Source: Methylophilus sp. DW102
Lineage (GTDB): Bacteria > Pseudomonadota > Gammaproteobacteria > Burkholderiales > Methylophilaceae
DNA: 64,000 nucleotides
Assembly: GCF_037076555.1 (NCBI RefSeq)
Contig: NZ_AP029023.1
Coordinates: 2,170,001-2,234,000, forward strand
Direction of reading: 5' to 3'
In this document: piece by piece, positions 37,986 to 48,432 of the stretch
Numbering within the stretch: position 1 is the stretch's first letter
Layout: every line of letters begins with the position of its first letter
Program-made: the position numbers and the translations under genes
Notes under the pieces: model-generated
The model's input: the letters and a program-made list of their open reading frames with translations, nothing else
Told to the model about the DNA's origin: nothing
Databases searched by the model: none

Positions 37986-40766
37986 TTAACCTGTATTGCG
38001 CAAACTGGTAGCAATGCCGTTAATGGTCAGCGGGATGGCCCATTTAAGTTTTTCATCGGTTTCGCCATTGCGGTAGCGCTGTATCATTTCTACCTGCAAG
38101 TGATTAAGCGGATCCAGATAGGGCAAGCGGTCGCGAATGGATTTGGCGATGACCGGCTGAGTGGCCAGACGTTGCGTGGTGCCCAGTAGCAGATTGACCG
38201 CGTCGGTGGTCAGTTTGTGTTCGTGCGCAATGCGGCTGAAAATTTCTTCGCGCAAGGCCTTGTCAGCCAGTAAATGGGCATAATGGCGGGCCACGATCAG
38301 GTCTGTTTTCGCAAGCACCATATCGACGTTGTTAATCAGGGTATTAAACAGCGGCCAGTGTGCCTGCATCTCCAGCAACATTTCCAGACGTGCCTGCTTC
38401 AAGGCTGGGTCGTGCGCTAAAAACTGGTGAATGGCGCTGCCCAGACCATACCAGCCTGGCAGCAGCAAGCGGCACTGTCCCCATGAGAATCCCCACGGAA
38501 TCGCCCTTAAATCCTCAATCCGTCGCGTTGATTTGCGCGCGGCGGGCCGGCTGCCCAGATTGAGTCCGGCAATTTCCTCAATCGGCGTGGTATTGAAAAA
38601 GTAATCGGCAAAGCCAGGAGTTTCATAAACCAGGCTACGGTAGCTGGTCATCGCGGTGGCTGAGAGGGCTTCCATCACGCTTTCAAACGCACGCCGTTTG
38701 GCGGGCTCCAGCTGGTCGGCCGGGAACAAGGTAGCATCCAGCGTCGCCGCAATCAGGGTTTCCAGATGCTGGCGGCCGACCACCGGGTCTGCATAACGCG
38801 TGGAGATGATTTCGCCCTGTTCGGTCAGGCGAATCTGGCCATCGACGGTGCCGATAGGTTGCGCCATGATGGCCTGATAGGTCGGACCGCCGCCACGGCC
38901 AACCGTGCCGCCACGGCCATGGAACAGGCGCAACTTGACGTTGGCCTGGTTAAACAGTTCCACCAGCGAAATTTCCGCTTTATACAGCTCCCAGTTTGAG
39001 GTCAAAAAACCGCCATCCTTGTTGCTGTCCGAATAGCCCAGCATGACTTCCTGCTCATTGCCCTGGAAACGGATCACATGGCGGATGCCGATCAGACTCA
39101 ACCATTTGCCCATGATCATGGGCGCATCGCGCAAGTCGGCGATGGTTTCAAACAGCGGCACGATATTCAGATCGACCTGGATATTGGCCGAGCCCCACAC
39201 GCCGCGCAGCAAACCAGCCTCACGTTGTAGCAAGGCCACTTCCAGCAGGTCAGACAAGGTTTCAGTGTGCGAAATAATATACTGGCGTACGGCATGCTCA
39301 CCAAAGCGCTGGCGCACCTCACGCACCGCTTCCAGCACGCCGATTTCCTTGTGCACCAGCTCGGAATATTGCTGGAAAGGCGAAAACAGCAGGCGCGGTT
39401 GCTTCAGTTCTTCGAGCAAAAGGCCTATTTTCTCTTCCTCGTTAAAACTGGCGTAGTCAAAATCGTAGCCCGCCTTATGTAACAGCTCGCTAATCACCGC
39501 TTCATGCACGTCAGAGGACTGGCGGATATCCACGGTGGCCAAATGAAACCCAAACGTGACTATGGCTTTAATCAACTTGCCCAGCCGCGGATAAATCAAG
39601 GCCTCGCCATGGTGACGGCGCAAAGAGTCGGCAATAGTCTGCAAGGGGTGCAGCAAGGCCTCAGGATCTTCGTAAGGCTCGTTGCCGACCTCTTCCGGCA
39701 AACTCCAGCTGGCATCGGGTAGCAAATGGCTGGCGGTCACCAGCAAACGGTCATGCACGCCATTGAGCGCGAGCCGGTAGGGTTCATCCAGGCGATGCGA
39801 TGACTGGTCGCGCGAAGCTTTCGCCAAGGCCAACACTGCGTCATCCACACCAACCACGCGCGTGGACACAGCCAGCTCGCGCTTGAGCGCAGCCAGCTCT
39901 TGCAGATAGAACTTGAACAAGGTGGTGGCCTGCAGGCGCACACTATCGCGCAAGGTGGTGCCATTCACGAACGGATTGCCGTCACGGTCGCCACCAATCC
40001 AGCTACCCATGCGCAAAATACCTGGCAAGTCCATGCCGGGCAGCCAATCTGCCAGGTCGCGCTCGATATCCTGCAGGATTTCAGGGATCACATGTAAGAA
40101 GGTACTTTCGTAATAGGTCAGTGCGTTTTCAATCTCATTGAGCACACTGAGCTTGGAGTAGCGCATCATGCGGGTTTGCCACAAGGCCGACACCGCGCCT
40201 TGCAATAACAGCTTGTTGCGCGCCAGTTGGCGCTCAGACACCATGTGCCCACGCTGCCCCAGCAACTCCGCAATCAGCTGCTCAATGTCCAGCACACTTT
40301 TACGCTGCACCTCGGTCGGATGCGCGGTCAGTACCGGTGAGATCAACGCGTCCTGCAACAGTTGCTGGATTTTTTGCGGCGCGATGCCAGAGGCCTTGAT
40401 TTGTGCCAGCGTGTGCGACAGCATGCCAGGCGCAGGTGTATTTTGCTGGCAATGGCCGAGTTCCTGTCCGTAAAGATCTTCGGCCAAATTCACCAGATGT
40501 TTGAAATAAGCCAGTGCACGTACCACGCGCACCGTATGCTCCAGACTCAGGTCAGCGAGCAACTGCTCAAGATCTAACGAAGCCTGCTGGTCATGATTCT
40601 GGTGAAAACGCAATGCGGCTTGCCGGATGGCGGCAATTTTCTGCGCAACCGCTTCGCCCTCCACCTCCAGAATGGCCTGATCAAGTAAATCACCTAACAA
40701 CTGAATATTGTTGGACAGCCGCATTTCCGCCGTTAGCATGGCGTCGGCTGCAAGTTTTTTTATCAT
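37986..40766 (-). CDS. ppc: Phosphoenolpyruvate carboxylase
   Basis: 926 residues. It fixes bicarbonate onto PEP to make oxaloacetate, the main anaplerotic reaction in such bacteria. Catalytic motifs are LTAHPTEVQRKSV (His) and FHGRGGTVGRGGGPT, and it ends LRNTG. AGGAG precedes the ATG. Being a bicarbonate user, it is a plausible beneficiary of the DabAB pump in the same window. Confidence 0.97.
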   Translation of the reverse strand: MIKKLAADAMLTAEMRLSNNIQLLGDLLDQAILEVEGEAVAQKIAAIRQAALRFHQNHDQQASLDLEQLLADLSLEHTVRVVRALAYFKHLVNLAEDLYGQELGHCQQNTPAPGMLSHTLAQIKASGIAPQKIQQLLQDALISPVLTAHPTEVQRKSVLDIEQLIAELLGQRGHMVSERQLARNKLLLQGAVSALWQTRMMRYSKLSVLNEIENALTYYESTFLHVIPEILQDIERDLADWLPGMDLPGILRMGSWIGGDRDGNPFVNGTTLRDSVRLQATTLFKFYLQELAALKRELAVSTRVVGVDDAVLALAKASRDQSSHRLDEPYRLALNGVHDRLLVTASHLLPDASWSLPEEVGNEPYEDPEALLHPLQTIADSLRRHHGEALIYPRLGKLIKAIVTFGFHLATVDIRQSSDVHEAVISELLHKAGYDFDYASFNEEEKIGLLLEELKQPRLLFSPFQQYSELVHKEIGVLEAVREVRQRFGEHAVRQYIISHTETLSDLLEVALLQREAGLLRGVWGSANIQVDLNIVPLFETIADLRDAPMIMGKWLSLIGIRHVIRFQGNEQEVMLGYSDSNKDGGFLTSNWELYKAEISLVELFNQANVKLRLFHGRGGTVGRGGGPTYQAIMAQPIGTVDGQIRLTEQGEIISTRYADPVVGRQHLETLIAATLDATLFPADQLEPAKRRAFESVMEALSATAMTSYRSLVYETPGFADYFFNTTPIEEIAGLNLGSRPAARKSTRRIEDLRAIPWGFSWGQCRLLLPGWYGLGSAIHQFLAHDPALKQARLEMLLEMQAHWPLFNTLINNVDMVLAKTDLIVARHYAHLLADKALREEIFSRIAHEHKLTTDAVNLLLGTTQRLATQPVIAKSIRDRLPYLDPLNHLQVEMIQRYRNGETDEKLKWAIPLTINGIATSLRNTG

Positions 40767-40849
40767 GATGCCTCTCCTCTAGCTTAGGTTATCCCTAGCA
40801 ACAAGCAGGCCATCTAAAAGAAAGATTTTTTTACTTTAAAATCAGCGTA

Positions 40850-41070
40850 TTGGAAGAAACGAAACTCAAGCGCCTTATACGAAGTGACTCCCATGCACTG
40901 CCAACAGGCAAACCGGTGCACCGATTTGGGCCTCGAATCACATGGGCAACAGTCGCGTTGAACGCAGACTGTCCATCAGGCCCTGAAACGGCAAGGCCGC
41001 ACAGTTTGATGGATGTTTTGCGGAAATTTGCACTAGCAAAGACGCCGCAGGGATGCATCACATGGCGTTT
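40850..41070 (+). ncRNA. Candidate structured RNA between ppc and a small membrane protein gene
   Basis: Three nested hairpins stand in order. Hairpin 1 (40894-40920) has TGCAC/GTGCA around TGCC-AACA-GGCA. Hairpin 2 (40928-40983) has GGGCCT/AGGCCC, ATGG/CCAT, then ACAGTC-GCG/CGC-GACTGT around a 5-nt loop. Hairpin 3 (41019-41049) has TGCGG/CCGCA around TTTGC-ACTA-GCAAA. TAAAAT at 40837-40842 is a possible -10, giving a start near 40850. An open frame crosses the region but reads as low-complexity coding with no good start. It could be a free small RNA or a leader of the next gene. It was not matched to a named RNA family. Confidence 0.5.
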
Positions 41071-41089
41071 CCTGAGGCATAATAGACAG

Positions 41090-41311
41090 ATGAAATGCAT
41101 CAATCTCGATCATTGGATGGCACAAATCCTGTCCGTCTGGCAATCGTTGGCCGCGCAGAGCGTTTGGCTGCAGGATGGTTTTTTGCTGCTGATGTGCCTG
41201 ATCATCGGCTTGCTGCTATTTCTGTTTGGGACCGTGATCGGGCTGTTTACGCAATCACTGTGGGGTATTTTTACAACGGGTCGCCAGGGCAGCGACGAAG
41301 AGCACAAGTAA
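41090..41311 (+). CDS. Small single-helix membrane protein
   Basis: 73 residues. A hydrophobic helix (about 30-52) is followed by a short polar tail (TTGRQGSDEEHK). No family is recognised. The ATG at 41090 is chosen; the frame is open further upstream to 40850, but that part overlaps the structured RNA candidate. A weak AGACAG precedes the start. Confidence 0.45.
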   Translation: MKCINLDHWMAQILSVWQSLAAQSVWLQDGFLLLMCLIIGLLLFLFGTVIGLFTQSLWGIFTTGRQGSDEEHK

Positions 41312-41318
41312 ATAAGCG

Positions 41319-41573
41319 CTATTCTGGCGTCAGCCAGCGGGCAATCGCGTCGAGCTCTGCCGCACTGTCGCTGTCAAAATCTGCATACTGATGACCGCCG
41401 GTTCTGGCATACCAGTATTCACTATTCCAACGGTCACCTTCTATTTTATGCAATACCGCATGTATCCAGTGGGCAGTGGGGTCACTATACGCCTGCGCAA
41501 TCTGATGTGCGCCATGCCAGTCTCCGGCTTGCGCCAGCCTCACTGCCTGCAATAACAATGTCCGGTTAGACAT
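41319..41573 (-). CDS. Small hypothetical protein coupled to gloA
   Basis: 84 residues ([20 protein letters not shown]...). It looks helical and TPR-like at first ([20 protein letters not shown]) with several Trp. The start overlaps the gloA stop by eight bases, so translation is coupled. The function is unknown; similar short proteins are common beside enzymes in this group. Confidence 0.7.
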   Translation of the reverse strand: MSNRTLLLQAVRLAQAGDWHGAHQIAQAYSDPTAHWIHAVLHKIEGDRWNSEYWYARTGGHQYADFDSDSAAELDAIARWLTPE

Positions 41574-41973
41574 GCTTGGGATATTCAATCGTCCCTTTCT
41601 GGATGAATTCGATTTTATAGCCGTCCGGGTCTTCGATAAAAGCAATGACGATGGTGCCGTGTTTCATGGGCCCCGCCTCGCGCACCACTTTACCGCCCTT
41701 GGCCTTGACCAGCTCACACGCTTGATAGGCATCGTCCACCTCAATTGCCATATGACCATAGGCAGTGCCCATGTCATAAGTGGTTTTGCCGTAGTTGTAG
41801 GTGAGCTCCAGCACAGTGTGGTCGTACTCGTTACCATAGCCGACAAACGCCAGTGTAAACTCGCCGTCAGGATAATCCTGGGTACGGATTAACTTCATGC
41901 CCAGTACGCCAGTATAAAAGTCGATGGAACGTTGCATATCGCCCACGCGCAACATGGTATGTAAAATCCGCAT
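41566..41973 (-). CDS. gloA: Lactoylglutathione lyase (glyoxalase I)
   Basis: 135 residues. It turns the methylglyoxal-glutathione adduct into S-lactoylglutathione. Metal ligands are visible: His in RILHTMLRV, Glu in VLELTYNYG, His in [10 protein letters not shown] and Glu in YKIEFIQ. AAGGAG precedes the ATG. It belongs to a minus-strand row with the ferredoxin, coaD and rsmD. Confidence 0.96.
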   Translation of the reverse strand: MRILHTMLRVGDMQRSIDFYTGVLGMKLIRTQDYPDGEFTLAFVGYGNEYDHTVLELTYNYGKTTYDMGTAYGHMAIEVDDAYQACELVKAKGGKVVREAGPMKHGTIVIAFIEDPDGYKIEFIQKGTIEYPKHV

Positions 41974-42033
41974 TGATATCTCCTTGATCTCTGATTTTTT
42001 TAATCTGTTGTGGACGTAACCGGTCCACTCGGC

Positions 42034-42318
<285 letters not shown>

Positions 42319-42322
42319 TCAC

Positions 42323-42811
42323 TCAGGCGATCGCCAGTTTTTGCTTGATTGCCCGTTCGACGCCAGGTGAAACAAACTGGTTCACATCTCCTCCCAGGCG
42401 CGCCACTTCACGCACCAGGCTGGAGGAAATAAACATGAACTCTTCCGCCGGGGTCATGAACAGGGTTTCCAGTTTGGGATAGAGCTTGCGGTTCATGCCG
42501 GCCAACTGAAACTCATATTCAAAGTCACTGGCCGCACGCAGGCCACGGATCACCATCTGCCCGCCCTGCGACTGCACAAACTGCATGAGCAAGCCGTCAA
42601 AGCCGACCACACGGATGTTATCGCCTGCAAACACCGACTCTGCCAGCGCAACCCGCTCTTGCAGGCTGAACAAGGTTTGTTTGCTGGTGCTGCCAGCCAC
42701 CGCCACAATCACCTGGTCAAACAGCTTGGCCGCCCTGCGCACAATATCCTCATGCCCCAGGGTGATGGGATCAAAGGTGCCTGGATAGACGGCAATTCTG
42801 GTTTTACTCAT
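42323..42811 (-). CDS. coaD: Phosphopantetheine adenylyltransferase
   Basis: 162 residues. It is the fourth step of coenzyme A synthesis. The nucleotidyltransferase motifs are [16 protein letters not shown] (TxGH) and [10 protein letters not shown]. The ATG at 42811 opens the conserved N-terminus; the longer frame upstream is spurious. rsmD lies 56 bp upstream, the usual rsmD-coaD pair. Confidence 0.96.
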   Translation of the reverse strand: MSKTRIAVYPGTFDPITLGHEDIVRRAAKLFDQVIVAVAGSTSKQTLFSLQERVALAESVFAGDNIRVVGFDGLLMQFVQSQGGQMVIRGLRAASDFEYEFQLAGMNRKLYPKLETLFMTPAEEFMFISSSLVREVARLGGDVNQFVSPGVERAIKQKLAIA

Positions 42812-42867
42812 CGCTTGCTTCCGTAATCGTCGTTGTGTCGTTGCTGGCTGCCGCTGACTTGATTGCC

Positions 42868-43428
42868 TTAATCCGTGCCAGCAGCCGCATCGGCTGACGC
42901 GGGTTGCAGCAGGTGAAAATAGACCTGACCCGCTTTGCCCGATTTGACCACCTGCCAGCATGCATCGGATTTTAACGCATATTCGGCCTCAACATATAGC
43001 CAGCCTTCAGGCGCCAAATGTCTGGGCAGCACGGGCAACAATTGCGCCAGCCAGTCCTGGCGATACGGCGGGTCACAAAAAATCACGTCAAACGGCTGTT
43101 GATTGCTGCTCAGAAAAGTTCTGGCATCCATTTGCTGGATGCGGGCCTGGGTCGCCTCCAGCAAACGCTGGTTCTGGCACAAAGCCGCATAAGGCGCTTT
43201 GGCCAATTCGAGCATGGTGACCGCTTTGGCATTGCGAGACAGCGCTTCAAACCCCAAGGCGCCGGTCCCCGCAAACAAATCCAGGCAGGTTTTGCCTGTC
43301 AAGTCCTGGCCCAGCCAGTTAAAGACGGTTTGCCGCACGCGGTCTGGCGTCGGGCGTAGCCCTTCGGCATCGGGAAACTTGAGCACACGGCTACGCCATT
43401 TCCCGGCATTCAATCGTACCTGATTCAT
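42868..43428 (-). CDS. rsmD: 16S rRNA (guanine966-N2)-methyltransferase
   Basis: 186 residues. It methylates G966 of 16S rRNA. Motifs: [31 protein letters not shown] (SAM site) and the catalytic DVIFCDPPY. It is paired with coaD. Confidence 0.95.
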   Translation of the reverse strand: MNQVRLNAGKWRSRVLKFPDAEGLRPTPDRVRQTVFNWLGQDLTGKTCLDLFAGTGALGFEALSRNAKAVTMLELAKAPYAALCQNQRLLEATQARIQQMDARTFLSSNQQPFDVIFCDPPYRQDWLAQLLPVLPRHLAPEGWLYVEAEYALKSDACWQVVKSGKAGQVYFHLLQPASADAAAGTD

Positions 43429-43564
43429 GAGCGGTGGTTGATTCGAATAAATAAATCAGCATTATCCCAGATTTTGCATCCCGACTACCCATGGCCTGCG
43501 CTAAACCGAGGGTGCACCCAAGTCATCGTGTTATGATTTCGTTAATTCATCAAGGAATATTGCT

Positions 43565-43762
43565 ATGGAGTTCTTATTTGGCTTTGGTCTGCTGGGCGGC
43601 GTGATCGCGCTGGCGCTGTCACTGTTTTGGGTATGGATGCTGATTGATTGCCTGGCCAATCAAAGTGAAGACAAGCTGGTGTGGTTTCTGGTGATTTTCT
43701 TTTTAAACCTGCTGGGGGCCTTTTTATACTACTGGCTGGCGAGAAAAAAGCGCATGGCTTGA
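43565..43762 (+). CDS. Small PLDc_N-type membrane protein
   Basis: 65 residues with two membrane helices and the WxWMLIDCL pattern of the phospholipase D N-terminal-like family. No catalytic domain is present. AAGGAA stands before the ATG. Function unknown. Confidence 0.75.
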   Translation: MEFLFGFGLLGGVIALALSLFWVWMLIDCLANQSEDKLVWFLVIFFLNLLGAFLYYWLARKKRMA

Positions 43763-43795
43763 TCTGATCCCGCTCACCGCAACAGACATAAAAGC

Positions 43796-43822
43796 AAAAG
43801 CCGGCAAACTGCCGGCTTTTTG
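43796..43822. terminator. Bidirectional terminator
   Basis: AAAGCCGGC, a 5-nt loop, GCCGGCTTTTT. It serves the PLDc_N gene and the convergent M16 operon. Confidence 0.85.
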
Positions 43823-45148
43823 TTATTCCGCACCAACAATCACGGTGGCAAAATGCTCAGGATGGATGCGGCGCTTGAACGCATCATTCACCTGTTGCAC
43901 AGTGACGGCTGCGACCTTGTCATTAAAGCTATCCAGGTAATCCAGCGGCAACTTGTAAAAGCCGATCATGTTCAGGTACTCCAGAATCTTGCTATTACTG
44001 TCTATACGCATGGGAAAACCACCAATCAGGTTATCCTTGGCCGCAGCCAGTTCCTTTTCTGTCACGCCTTGATCGACAAATTTCTGTACGGTGGCCATCA
44101 CCAGTTTGAGCGCTTCTTCACTTTGCTCTTTTTTGGTTTGCAGCCCGATCTGGAACGGTCCCAACTGACTCATGGGCATAAAGTAGCTATACACGCTATA
44201 CGCCAGACCGCGCTTTTCACGGACTTCCTCGGTCAGACGTGACACAAAACCACCGCCGCCCAAAATATAGTTACCCACATACAGCGCAAAGAAATCTGCA
44301 TCGCCGCGCTTATTGCCAGGCTGGCCAACCAGGATGTGTGCCTGCATGGCCGGATGCGGTACTTTTTTCAGTTTAGGCGCAGACAACGCTGGCACGGCGG
44401 GGATATCGACCACCGCAGATCCTGCTGGCAGGCCGGCGCTCAGACGCTGCGCAATCTGCCGGGCCTGATCCGGGGTCAGATCCCCCATCAGGGCGATCAC
44501 GGCAGACTTTGCCGTATAGTGGCTTTGATAAAACTGCCGCAACTGGCTCACCGTTAGCGATGGCACCGTACCCACTTCACCATTTTGATCCAGGCTGTAA
44601 GGATGCATGCCGTACACCGCCTGCATAAAGGCTTTTTGCGCAATGCTATCCGGCTCTGTTTCGGCCTCTTGCAACGCGGCCACAATCCGGGTTTGCTCAC
44701 GGCTCACGACGGCTTCAGGAAAATCCGGCTGGTGTAACACCAGCGTAAACGCGTCCAGTGCGGCCTGCTGTTCGCTGGTCAAAGTACGCAACTTGAAGCT
44801 GGCGCGGTCTGCATCAAAACTGCCGCCCAACACCGCGCCCACATCGGCAAAGCGGTTAGTCAGCGTTTCCTCTGCCAACCCGCCCGCGGCCATGCCCATC
44901 ACATGATGGGTTAACGCGGCGGCACCACTGCTGTCTGGCTGGTCATAAGCGCTGCCTGCACGAAAATTGATGCTGACATCCATCATGGGCAAGGCATGAT
45001 TTTCAACAAAATAGACTTCGCTGCCCTCCGCGGTGGTCCAGTGCTGAATATTCAGTGCGGCGCATGCAAGGCTGGCATAGCCTTGCAGCAGGCTGATCAA
45101 CAAGACGATGTTGAATACCCGGTGTTTAAATAAAGTAACGACTTTCAT
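43823..45148 (-). CDS. M16-family peptidase-like protein without the zinc motif
   Basis: 441 residues with a signal peptide (to about residue 31). The M16 fold is clear (VYFVENHALPMMDVSINFRAG, KRGLAYSVYSYF), but the HxxEH zinc motif is replaced by LTHHVMGM. It is therefore probably the inactive partner of the active subunit encoded 32 bp upstream, as in bacterial two-subunit processing peptidase-like pairs. Confidence 0.88.
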   Translation of the reverse strand: MKVVTLFKHRVFNIVLLISLLQGYASLACAALNIQHWTTAEGSEVYFVENHALPMMDVSINFRAGSAYDQPDSSGAAALTHHVMGMAAGGLAEETLTNRFADVGAVLGGSFDADRASFKLRTLTSEQQAALDAFTLVLHQPDFPEAVVSREQTRIVAALQEAETEPDSIAQKAFMQAVYGMHPYSLDQNGEVGTVPSLTVSQLRQFYQSHYTAKSAVIALMGDLTPDQARQIAQRLSAGLPAGSAVVDIPAVPALSAPKLKKVPHPAMQAHILVGQPGNKRGDADFFALYVGNYILGGGGFVSRLTEEVREKRGLAYSVYSYFMPMSQLGPFQIGLQTKKEQSEEALKLVMATVQKFVDQGVTEKELAAAKDNLIGGFPMRIDSNSKILEYLNMIGFYKLPLDYLDSFNDKVAAVTVQQVNDAFKRRIHPEHFATVIVGAE

Positions 45149-45180
45149 GAAATTCCCAAATCAAACGTTCGAAGAACGGA

Positions 45181-46581
45181 TTAATGTTGATGCGGCCGAC
45201 CGGCGGGCTTCTGGTTAGGATCCATCGGTTGTGGGTCCAGGCTGACGAGCGTCATTTGGTCTGCGACCAGATATTTTTTGGCCACGGCCTGCACTTGTTC
45301 AGAGGTGACCGCCTGCACGCGTGACGCATTGGTTTGTAGCAAAGATAAAGGGTAATGCATGGTTTCCAGCTGGCCGATCTGCATGGCCTGATAAAACATG
45401 GAGTCACGTTTGTAGACATCGGCGGCAATGACCGCGGCTTTCACTCGATGCAGCTCAGCCGGCGTGACGCCGTTGTTTTTGACTTCTTCAATTTGTGCCC
45501 AGATCGCCTTGATCAGCGCCTCTTGCGAGACGCCTTCACTTGGCGAGGCCGCCACCTCAAATGTCGAGGTTTGACCGCGGTTGGTACTGTCATACCCCGT
45601 GTCAATTTCAAGCGCAATCGCCTGCTCACGCACCAGTTTCTGGTTGAGGCGTGACGCATCATTGCCACTCAGAATGCTGGACAACACTTCAAGCGCATAA
45701 GGCTCCCAGTCCTGCTCGCTGTAAGCCGCCGCATTTTTGAGCGCGGGCGCGTGAAACCCCATCACAAAAAAGGGCAGCTTGGCTGGCGCCTTCACAATGG
45801 CCCGGCGCTCACCAATCTGGGCGGGCTCCACCTGCGGCTTACGCACAGGTAAAGGCTTGGCAGCCAGTTTGCCAAAGTTTTTTTCAGCCAGCGCAAACAC
45901 CTCCTGCGCCTTGACGTCACCGACCACCACCACTGTGGCATTATTCGGCGCATACCAGGTGCGGTACCACTCACGGGCATCATCAGCAGTCATATTTTCA
46001 AGATCATTCATAAAGCCGACCACCGGGCGGCCATAAGGATGGGCACGATAGACCGAAGATTCAAATTGTTCGTTGACGCGTGATTGCGGCTTGTCTTCAG
46101 TACGCCAGCGGCGTTCCTCTTTCACCACCTCAATCTCTTTGGCAAACTCGGCATCGGTAATCTGCAAATGGGCCATGCGGTCTGCTTCCAGCGTAAAGGC
46201 CAGCGGCAATCTGGATTTTTCCAGTTGCTGGAAATAACAGGTGTAATCTTTGCTGGTAAAGGCATTTTCTTTACCGCCCGCAGCCGCAATCTGGCGGGAA
46301 AACTGCCCGGCCGGGACTTTTTGCGTGCCTTTAAACATCATGTGTTCCAGCACATGGGCAACCCCGGTTTTGCCATTCACTTCATCCAGCGAACCGGCGC
46401 GATACCAGACTTGCGAGACAACGACGGGCGCTCGATGGTCTTCTTGCACAATGACTTTGAGTCCGTTTTTAAGGGTTTTCTGCGCAATCTCTGCCTGTGC
46501 TTGCGCGGCATGAGCGCTCATCAACAGGGCCAGGCACAGCCCCAATCGTAGCAAGCGCGCAAAAGAATAAGATTTTTTCAT
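45181..46581 (-). CDS. M16-family zinc metallopeptidase, active subunit
   Basis: 466 residues with a signal peptide (MKKSYSFARLLRLGLCLALL, cut after AQA). The zinc motif HVLEH is present, followed by a downstream Glu in the EIEVVKEERRW region. It should be periplasmic and cut small peptides or signal fragments. The ATG at 46581 opens the signal peptide. It is the first gene of the pair and divergent from ftsY. Confidence 0.92.
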   Translation of the reverse strand: MKKSYSFARLLRLGLCLALLMSAHAAQAQAEIAQKTLKNGLKVIVQEDHRAPVVVSQVWYRAGSLDEVNGKTGVAHVLEHMMFKGTQKVPAGQFSRQIAAAGGKENAFTSKDYTCYFQQLEKSRLPLAFTLEADRMAHLQITDAEFAKEIEVVKEERRWRTEDKPQSRVNEQFESSVYRAHPYGRPVVGFMNDLENMTADDAREWYRTWYAPNNATVVVVGDVKAQEVFALAEKNFGKLAAKPLPVRKPQVEPAQIGERRAIVKAPAKLPFFVMGFHAPALKNAAAYSEQDWEPYALEVLSSILSGNDASRLNQKLVREQAIALEIDTGYDSTNRGQTSTFEVAASPSEGVSQEALIKAIWAQIEEVKNNGVTPAELHRVKAAVIAADVYKRDSMFYQAMQIGQLETMHYPLSLLQTNASRVQAVTSEQVQAVAKKYLVADQMTLVSLDPQPMDPNQKPAGRPHQH

Positions 46582-46755
46582 ATCTGACTTTATGAATGAT
46601 GAATAGATTGTTTTTAGCTTGATGTGTATCGCCATGCATGTGACCGACACAGCGCGGACTAAGTTCGGAGGCCTGGCGACTCAAGTGCTCAGCTTGACGT
46701 GGCGGGAAACGTCGATTCGGCTTAAAATAGTCATATTACAGAGTTTTAGATTGCC

Positions 46756-47742
46756 ATGTTTAATCCTTTCGCCAAAAAATCCGAACCAGCGACGCCTGCC
46801 CAACCTGAACCGACCAGCCTCAGCTGGGCGCAGCGTCTCAAAAACGGGCTGGCCAAAACCCGTCAGCAGCTGGGCGGGCAGTTAAGCGCCTTGTTTGGCG
46901 GTGGCAAGATTGATGAAGACATTTACGAAGAACTCGAAACCATCCTGCTAACTTCGGATGTCGGCGTCAGTGCCACCCAGCACCTGCTCGAACAACTGCG
47001 CAGCCGTGTCAAAAAGCATGATCTGCAAGACACCATTGCACTGAAACAGGCGTTGAAAGACACGCTGCTTGACCTGCTGACGCCCTTGCAAGTGCCGCTG
47101 GAGGTCAAGGATCACCAGCCATTTGTGATGATGATGGTCGGCGTGAATGGCGCTGGCAAAACCACCACTATTGGCAAACTGGCCAAGTATTTGCAGGCCC
47201 AGGGCAAAAGCGTGCTGATTGCCGCAGGGGATACGTTTAGGGCCGCTGCCCGTGAGCAGTTGCAGGTGTGGGGCGAGCGCAACGATGTGCACGTCATTGC
47301 CTCAGAGAGTGGCGACCCGGCGGCAGTGATTTACGATGCGGTGAACTCGGCCATGGCCAGAAAAATCGACGTGGTCATCGCCGATACCGCGGGCCGCTTG
47401 CCCACGCAATTGCACCTGATGGATGAGATTAAAAAAGTGCAGCGTGTCATCGACAAAGCCTTGCCCGGTGCGCCACACGAAATTTTGCTGGTGCTGGATG
47501 CCAACACCGGCCAAAACGCGGTCAACCAGTTAAAAGCCTTTAACGAGGCGCTCGGTGTCACCGGACTGGCCTTAACCAAGCTGGATGGCACCGCCAAAGG
47601 CGGCGTCATTGCCGCGATTGCGCACCTGAGCCAGCAATCGGCAAGCAAGATTCCGGTGCGTTTTATTGGCGTGGGGGAAAGTATTGATGACCTACGCCCG
47701 TTTGACGCCCATGACTTTATCGACGCCTTGATTGATGACTAG
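46756..47742 (+). CDS. ftsY: Signal recognition particle receptor FtsY
   Basis: 328 residues with a short acidic N-terminus and the SRP GTPase NG domain: GVNGAGKTTTIGKLAK, DTAGRLPT and TKLDGTAKGG. It docks SRP-ribosome complexes at the membrane. First gene of ftsY-ftsE-ftsX. Confidence 0.97.
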   Translation: MFNPFAKKSEPATPAQPEPTSLSWAQRLKNGLAKTRQQLGGQLSALFGGGKIDEDIYEELETILLTSDVGVSATQHLLEQLRSRVKKHDLQDTIALKQALKDTLLDLLTPLQVPLEVKDHQPFVMMMVGVNGAGKTTTIGKLAKYLQAQGKSVLIAAGDTFRAAAREQLQVWGERNDVHVIASESGDPAAVIYDAVNSAMARKIDVVIADTAGRLPTQLHLMDEIKKVQRVIDKALPGAPHEILLVLDANTGQNAVNQLKAFNEALGVTGLALTKLDGTAKGGVIAAIAHLSQQSASKIPVRFIGVGESIDDLRPFDAHDFIDALIDD

Positions 47743-47744
47743 CC

Positions 47745-48422
47745 ATGATTGTGTTTAAAAACGTCAGCATGCGCTACCCCAATAGCGCACACCTGTTCCG
47801 CCAGGTCAGCTTCAATATAGACAAAGGCGATTTCGTGCTCGTCACCGGCCACTCTGGCGCAGGCAAAAGCACCCTGCTTAAATTGATGGCGGGCATTGAA
47901 GCGCCTTCCAGCGGCCAAATTCTGATTAATCAGCAGGATATCGGCAAACTGCATCCCAATGCCGTGCCCTATTTGCGTCGCCGCTTTGGCCTGGTGTTTC
48001 AGGACCACAAACTGCTCTACGACCGCAACAGCTTTGACAACGTGGCCTTGCCGCTAAGCATTCAGGGCATCACCGGCGAAGAGGCTGGCCGTCGCGTGCG
48101 GGCAGCGCTGGATAAAGTCGGCCTGCTCAATAAAGAAAAAGCCATGCCGATCACCCTGTCCGGCGGCGAGCAACAACGGCTCGCGATTGCGCGCGCTGTG
48201 GTCAGCCGCCCCTCCATTGTGATTGCCGATGAACCGACCGGCGGCCTTGATCAGACGGCCTCGCTTGAAATCATGCAGTTACTCAAAGCCTTTAATGAAG
48301 TGGGCGTGACCGTGGTGATTGCCATGCACGATGTCGCCCAAGTCAGCAGCATCGCTTACCGTACACTGCATATTGACCACCAAACCATTAGCACCCTGCC
48401 TGCACAGACGGCCATGTTATGA
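47745..48422 (+). CDS. ftsE: Cell division ATPase FtsE
   Basis: 225 residues with Walker A GHSGAGKSTLLK, signature LSGGEQQRLAIA and Walker B IVIADEPTGG. With FtsX it activates septal peptidoglycan hydrolases. It starts two bases after ftsY. Confidence 0.96.
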   Translation: MIVFKNVSMRYPNSAHLFRQVSFNIDKGDFVLVTGHSGAGKSTLLKLMAGIEAPSSGQILINQQDIGKLHPNAVPYLRRRFGLVFQDHKLLYDRNSFDNVALPLSIQGITGEEAGRRVRAALDKVGLLNKEKAMPITLSGGEQQRLAIARAVVSRPSIVIADEPTGGLDQTASLEIMQLLKAFNEVGVTVVIAMHDVAQVSSIAYRTLHIDHQTISTLPAQTAML

Positions 48423-48432
48423 GAACAAGTGC

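Noticed and set aside
40850..41089. N-terminal extension of the small membrane protein
   Set aside because: The start has no ribosome site and the region forms stable hairpins; the shorter form from 41090 is preferred, though not proven.
42812..42961. N-terminal extension of coaD
   Set aside because: CoaD normally starts a few residues before YPGTFDP; the 50 extra residues overlap the rsmD end.
46694..46728. TTGACG and TAAAAT before ftsY as a promoter
   Set aside because: The spacer is 23 bp, too long for a sigma-70 promoter.
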